A stretch of DNA of 31,873 nt from CAYPAV01 sp964408805 (GTDB lineage Bacteria; Pseudomonadota; Alphaproteobacteria; UBA8366). Below, one piece after another: positions 30,623 to 31,873 of this stretch. Location of the stretch: positions 1 through 31,873 of the forward strand of contig CAYPAV010000035.1 of assembly GCA_964408805.1 (NCBI GenBank). The letters are read 5' to 3'. A model generated the notes under the pieces. That model was not told the DNA's origin, ran no database searches, and worked only from the letters and a program-made list of their open reading frames with translations. Within the stretch, counting starts at the first letter, position 1. Every line of letters begins with the position of its first letter. The position numbers and the translations under genes were made by a program.

Positions 30623-31873
30623 GTGAATTCTATTGATCAAGTAGACGTGGGACTGTCCGGCGAAGCCGAGTTGGAAGTACTTGTTTCTGCGTGGTTAAAC
30701 GACTTTGAACGAGCCCTCTCGGGTTGCGACACGCGGGGCGTGAAGTCCCTGATCGAGAAGGAAGGCAATTGGCGAGATGTGTTGGCCTTCACCTGGCATC
30801 TGACCCCAAGGGTTGGCAACTCGGAGATCGCGGATGCCCTTGTCATGCGACAACCGGCCGTCGAGGCGCAAGCGTTCAAGATCAGCGCCCTCCGCACGCC
30901 GCCCCGACGCGTCAATCGAATCGGTCGCGACTGTATCGAAGCGATTTTCTGTTTCGAGACAAAGGTCGGACGTGGCGAAGGTGTACTTCGTCTGGTGGCG
31001 GATTTAGACGGGCAATACAAGGCATGGGTTATCTCGACGACACTCGAAGAACTTAAGGGCTTCGAGGAACTGATCGGCGAAAAGCGTCCGTCCGGCGCCG
31101 CTTACTCACGAAACTTCGGCGGAGACAACTGGGAAGACACGCGGCGCAAAGCCGTCGCCTATGAGGACGACGACCCGACGGTTTTGGTTGTCGGCGGCGC
31201 CCAGGCGGGCCTCTCCATCTCGGCCCGCCTCAATCAGCTTGGCGTCGACACGCTCATGGTCGAGAAGTGGCCCCGCATCGGCGACAGCTGGAGAAAGCGG
31301 TACCACTCGTTGGCGCTTCATAACTCGATAGACGTGAACCACTTGCTGTACATGCCGTTTCCGCCAACCTGGCCGAATTTCATCCCGAAGGACATGCTGG
31401 GACTTTGGTTCGAATTCTACGCCCAAGTCATGGAAATTAACCACTGGACCAATACCGAGTTCACGAAAGGCACTTGGGACGCAGAGGCGAAATGCTGGGT
31501 TGCCACGCTCAAACGAGCGGACGGTAGCGAGCGCATCATACGCCCACGTCACATCGTGTTTGCCAATGGGGTCAGCAGTTACCCGTTAAAACCGGAGATT
31601 CCGGGCCTCGACACATTCACGGGCGACGTGATTCATTCGGAAGGCTTCGACAGTGCCGCGCCCTACGCCGGGAAGAAGGCAATCGTCATCGGGACGGGAT
31701 CCAGCGCCAACGACATCGCGCTCGACTTGCATAGCTTCAATTGCCAGACGACCATCGTTCAGCGCGGCTCCAGCACCGTTGTCTCCATCGAACCTTCGGC
31801 GCAGCTCAACTACGCGCTTGACTTGCCCCCAGGTTTCGTACCAGTCGTTATGTTAGACCTTGCTCGTTGTTTG
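30623..31873 (+). CDS. Flavin-containing monooxygenase with N-terminal SnoaL-like domain (C-terminus cut)
   Basis: Open from GTG 30623 (GGGG upstream) to the window end, 417 codons without a stop, so the 3' part is missing. Residues ~20-150 ('LNDFERALSGCDTRGVKSLI', 'NWRDVLAFTWHL') look like an NTF2/SnoaL-type domain, common in front of this monooxygenase group. The FAD motif is G-G-A-Q-A-G (191-196), 'FTGDVIHSEGFD' (332-343) resembles the Baeyer-Villiger/FMO fingerprint F-x-G-x-x-x-H, and the NADPH motif is G-T-G-S-S-A-N-D (357-364). Such enzymes insert oxygen into ketones or oxygenate N or S. It could open a cyclic ketone before CoA-dependent degradation. Confidence 0.88.
   Translation, partial: MNSIDQVDVGLSGEAELEVLVSAWLNDFERALSGCDTRGVKSLIEKEGNWRDVLAFTWHLTPRVGNSEIADALVMRQPAVEAQAFKISALRTPPRRVNRIGRDCIEAIFCFETKVGRGEGVLRLVADLDGQYKAWVISTTLEELKGFEELIGEKRPSGAAYSRNFGGDNWEDTRRKAVAYEDDDPTVLVVGGAQAGLSISARLNQLGVDTLMVEKWPRIGDSWRKRYHSLALHNSIDVNHLLYMPFPPTWPNFIPKDMLGLWFEFYAQVMEINHWTNTEFTKGTWDAEAKCWVATLKRADGSERIIRPRHIVFANGVSSYPLKPEIPGLDTFTGDVIHSEGFDSAAPYAGKKAIVIGTGSSANDIALDLHSFNCQTTIVQRGSSTVVSIEPSAQLNYALDLPPGFVPVVMLDLARCL

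Noticed and set aside
1..31873. Mobile elements, CRISPR arrays, tRNA or rRNA genes
   Set aside because: No transposase, integrase, spaced direct repeats, tRNA-like cloverleaf or rRNA segment was recognised by reading the sequence.

Overview
The window looks like a catabolic accessory region from an uncultured, GC-rich alphaproteobacterium, perhaps Rhodospirillales-like. That taxonomic guess rests on base composition, gene families and gene style, not on any marker gene. No rRNA, tRNA, CRISPR array, transposase or phage gene was seen. A run of exactly ten N (17011-17020) marks a scaffold join, so the two halves are adjacent by assembly rather than by read sequence.

Nearly every gene belongs to CoA-thioester metabolism. 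There are six family III (CaiB/BaiF) CoA-transferases (one partial), four acyl-CoA dehydrogenases, two crotonases, four MaoC/hotdog hydratase-like proteins, one HSD10-like dehydrogenase, one SCP-x-type thiolase, one HMG-CoA-lyase-like enzyme and two MmgE/PrpD proteins. Around them lie an alpha/beta hydrolase, two metallophosphoesterases, an LLM-type flavin/F420 oxidoreductase, a SelA-like PLP enzyme, a NodB/PuuE-like deacetylase and the start of a Baeyer-Villiger-type flavin monooxygenase. A TetR regulator is the only transcription factor.

Layout. 1-386: end of a CoA-transferase. 383-1882 (-): crotonase then tetR. They diverge, across two operator-like palindromes (1955-1990), from a crotonase-CaiB pair (2184-4212, +). 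4262-9057 (-): MmgE/PrpD, a strong hairpin, then thiolase, SDR and acyl-CoA dehydrogenase, a near-complete beta-oxidation set. 9331-11008 (+): hydrolase and phosphoesterase. 11052-12275 (-): CaiB. 12670-15383 (+): two acyl-CoA dehydrogenases and a small YHS-like protein. 15529-22608 (-): a long unidirectional run of CaiB, CaiB, LLM oxidoreductase, phosphoesterase, HMG-CoA-lyase-like enzyme, (gap), two MaoC proteins and a small unknown protein. 22905-23764 (+): a second MaoC pair. 23787-28039 (-): PLP enzyme, MmgE/PrpD and an acyl-CoA dehydrogenase closely related to the one at 12670. 28285-30464 (+): deacetylase and CaiB. 30623-end (+): monooxygenase.

How the parts could work together (inference): acids are activated by CoA transfer and desaturated by acyl-CoA dehydrogenases. 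They are then hydrated by crotonases or MaoC proteins, and cleaved either by oxidation plus thiolysis or by retro-aldol cleavage through the HMG-CoA-lyase-like enzyme. The mix suggests branched, cyclic or dicarboxylic acids (terpenoid-like or methyl-branched) rather than plain fatty acids, but the substrate cannot be read from the sequence. The most unusual feature is how many of these enzymes, often in adjacent pairs, have substitutions at the canonical catalytic positions, which suggests heteromeric or re-purposed enzymes.
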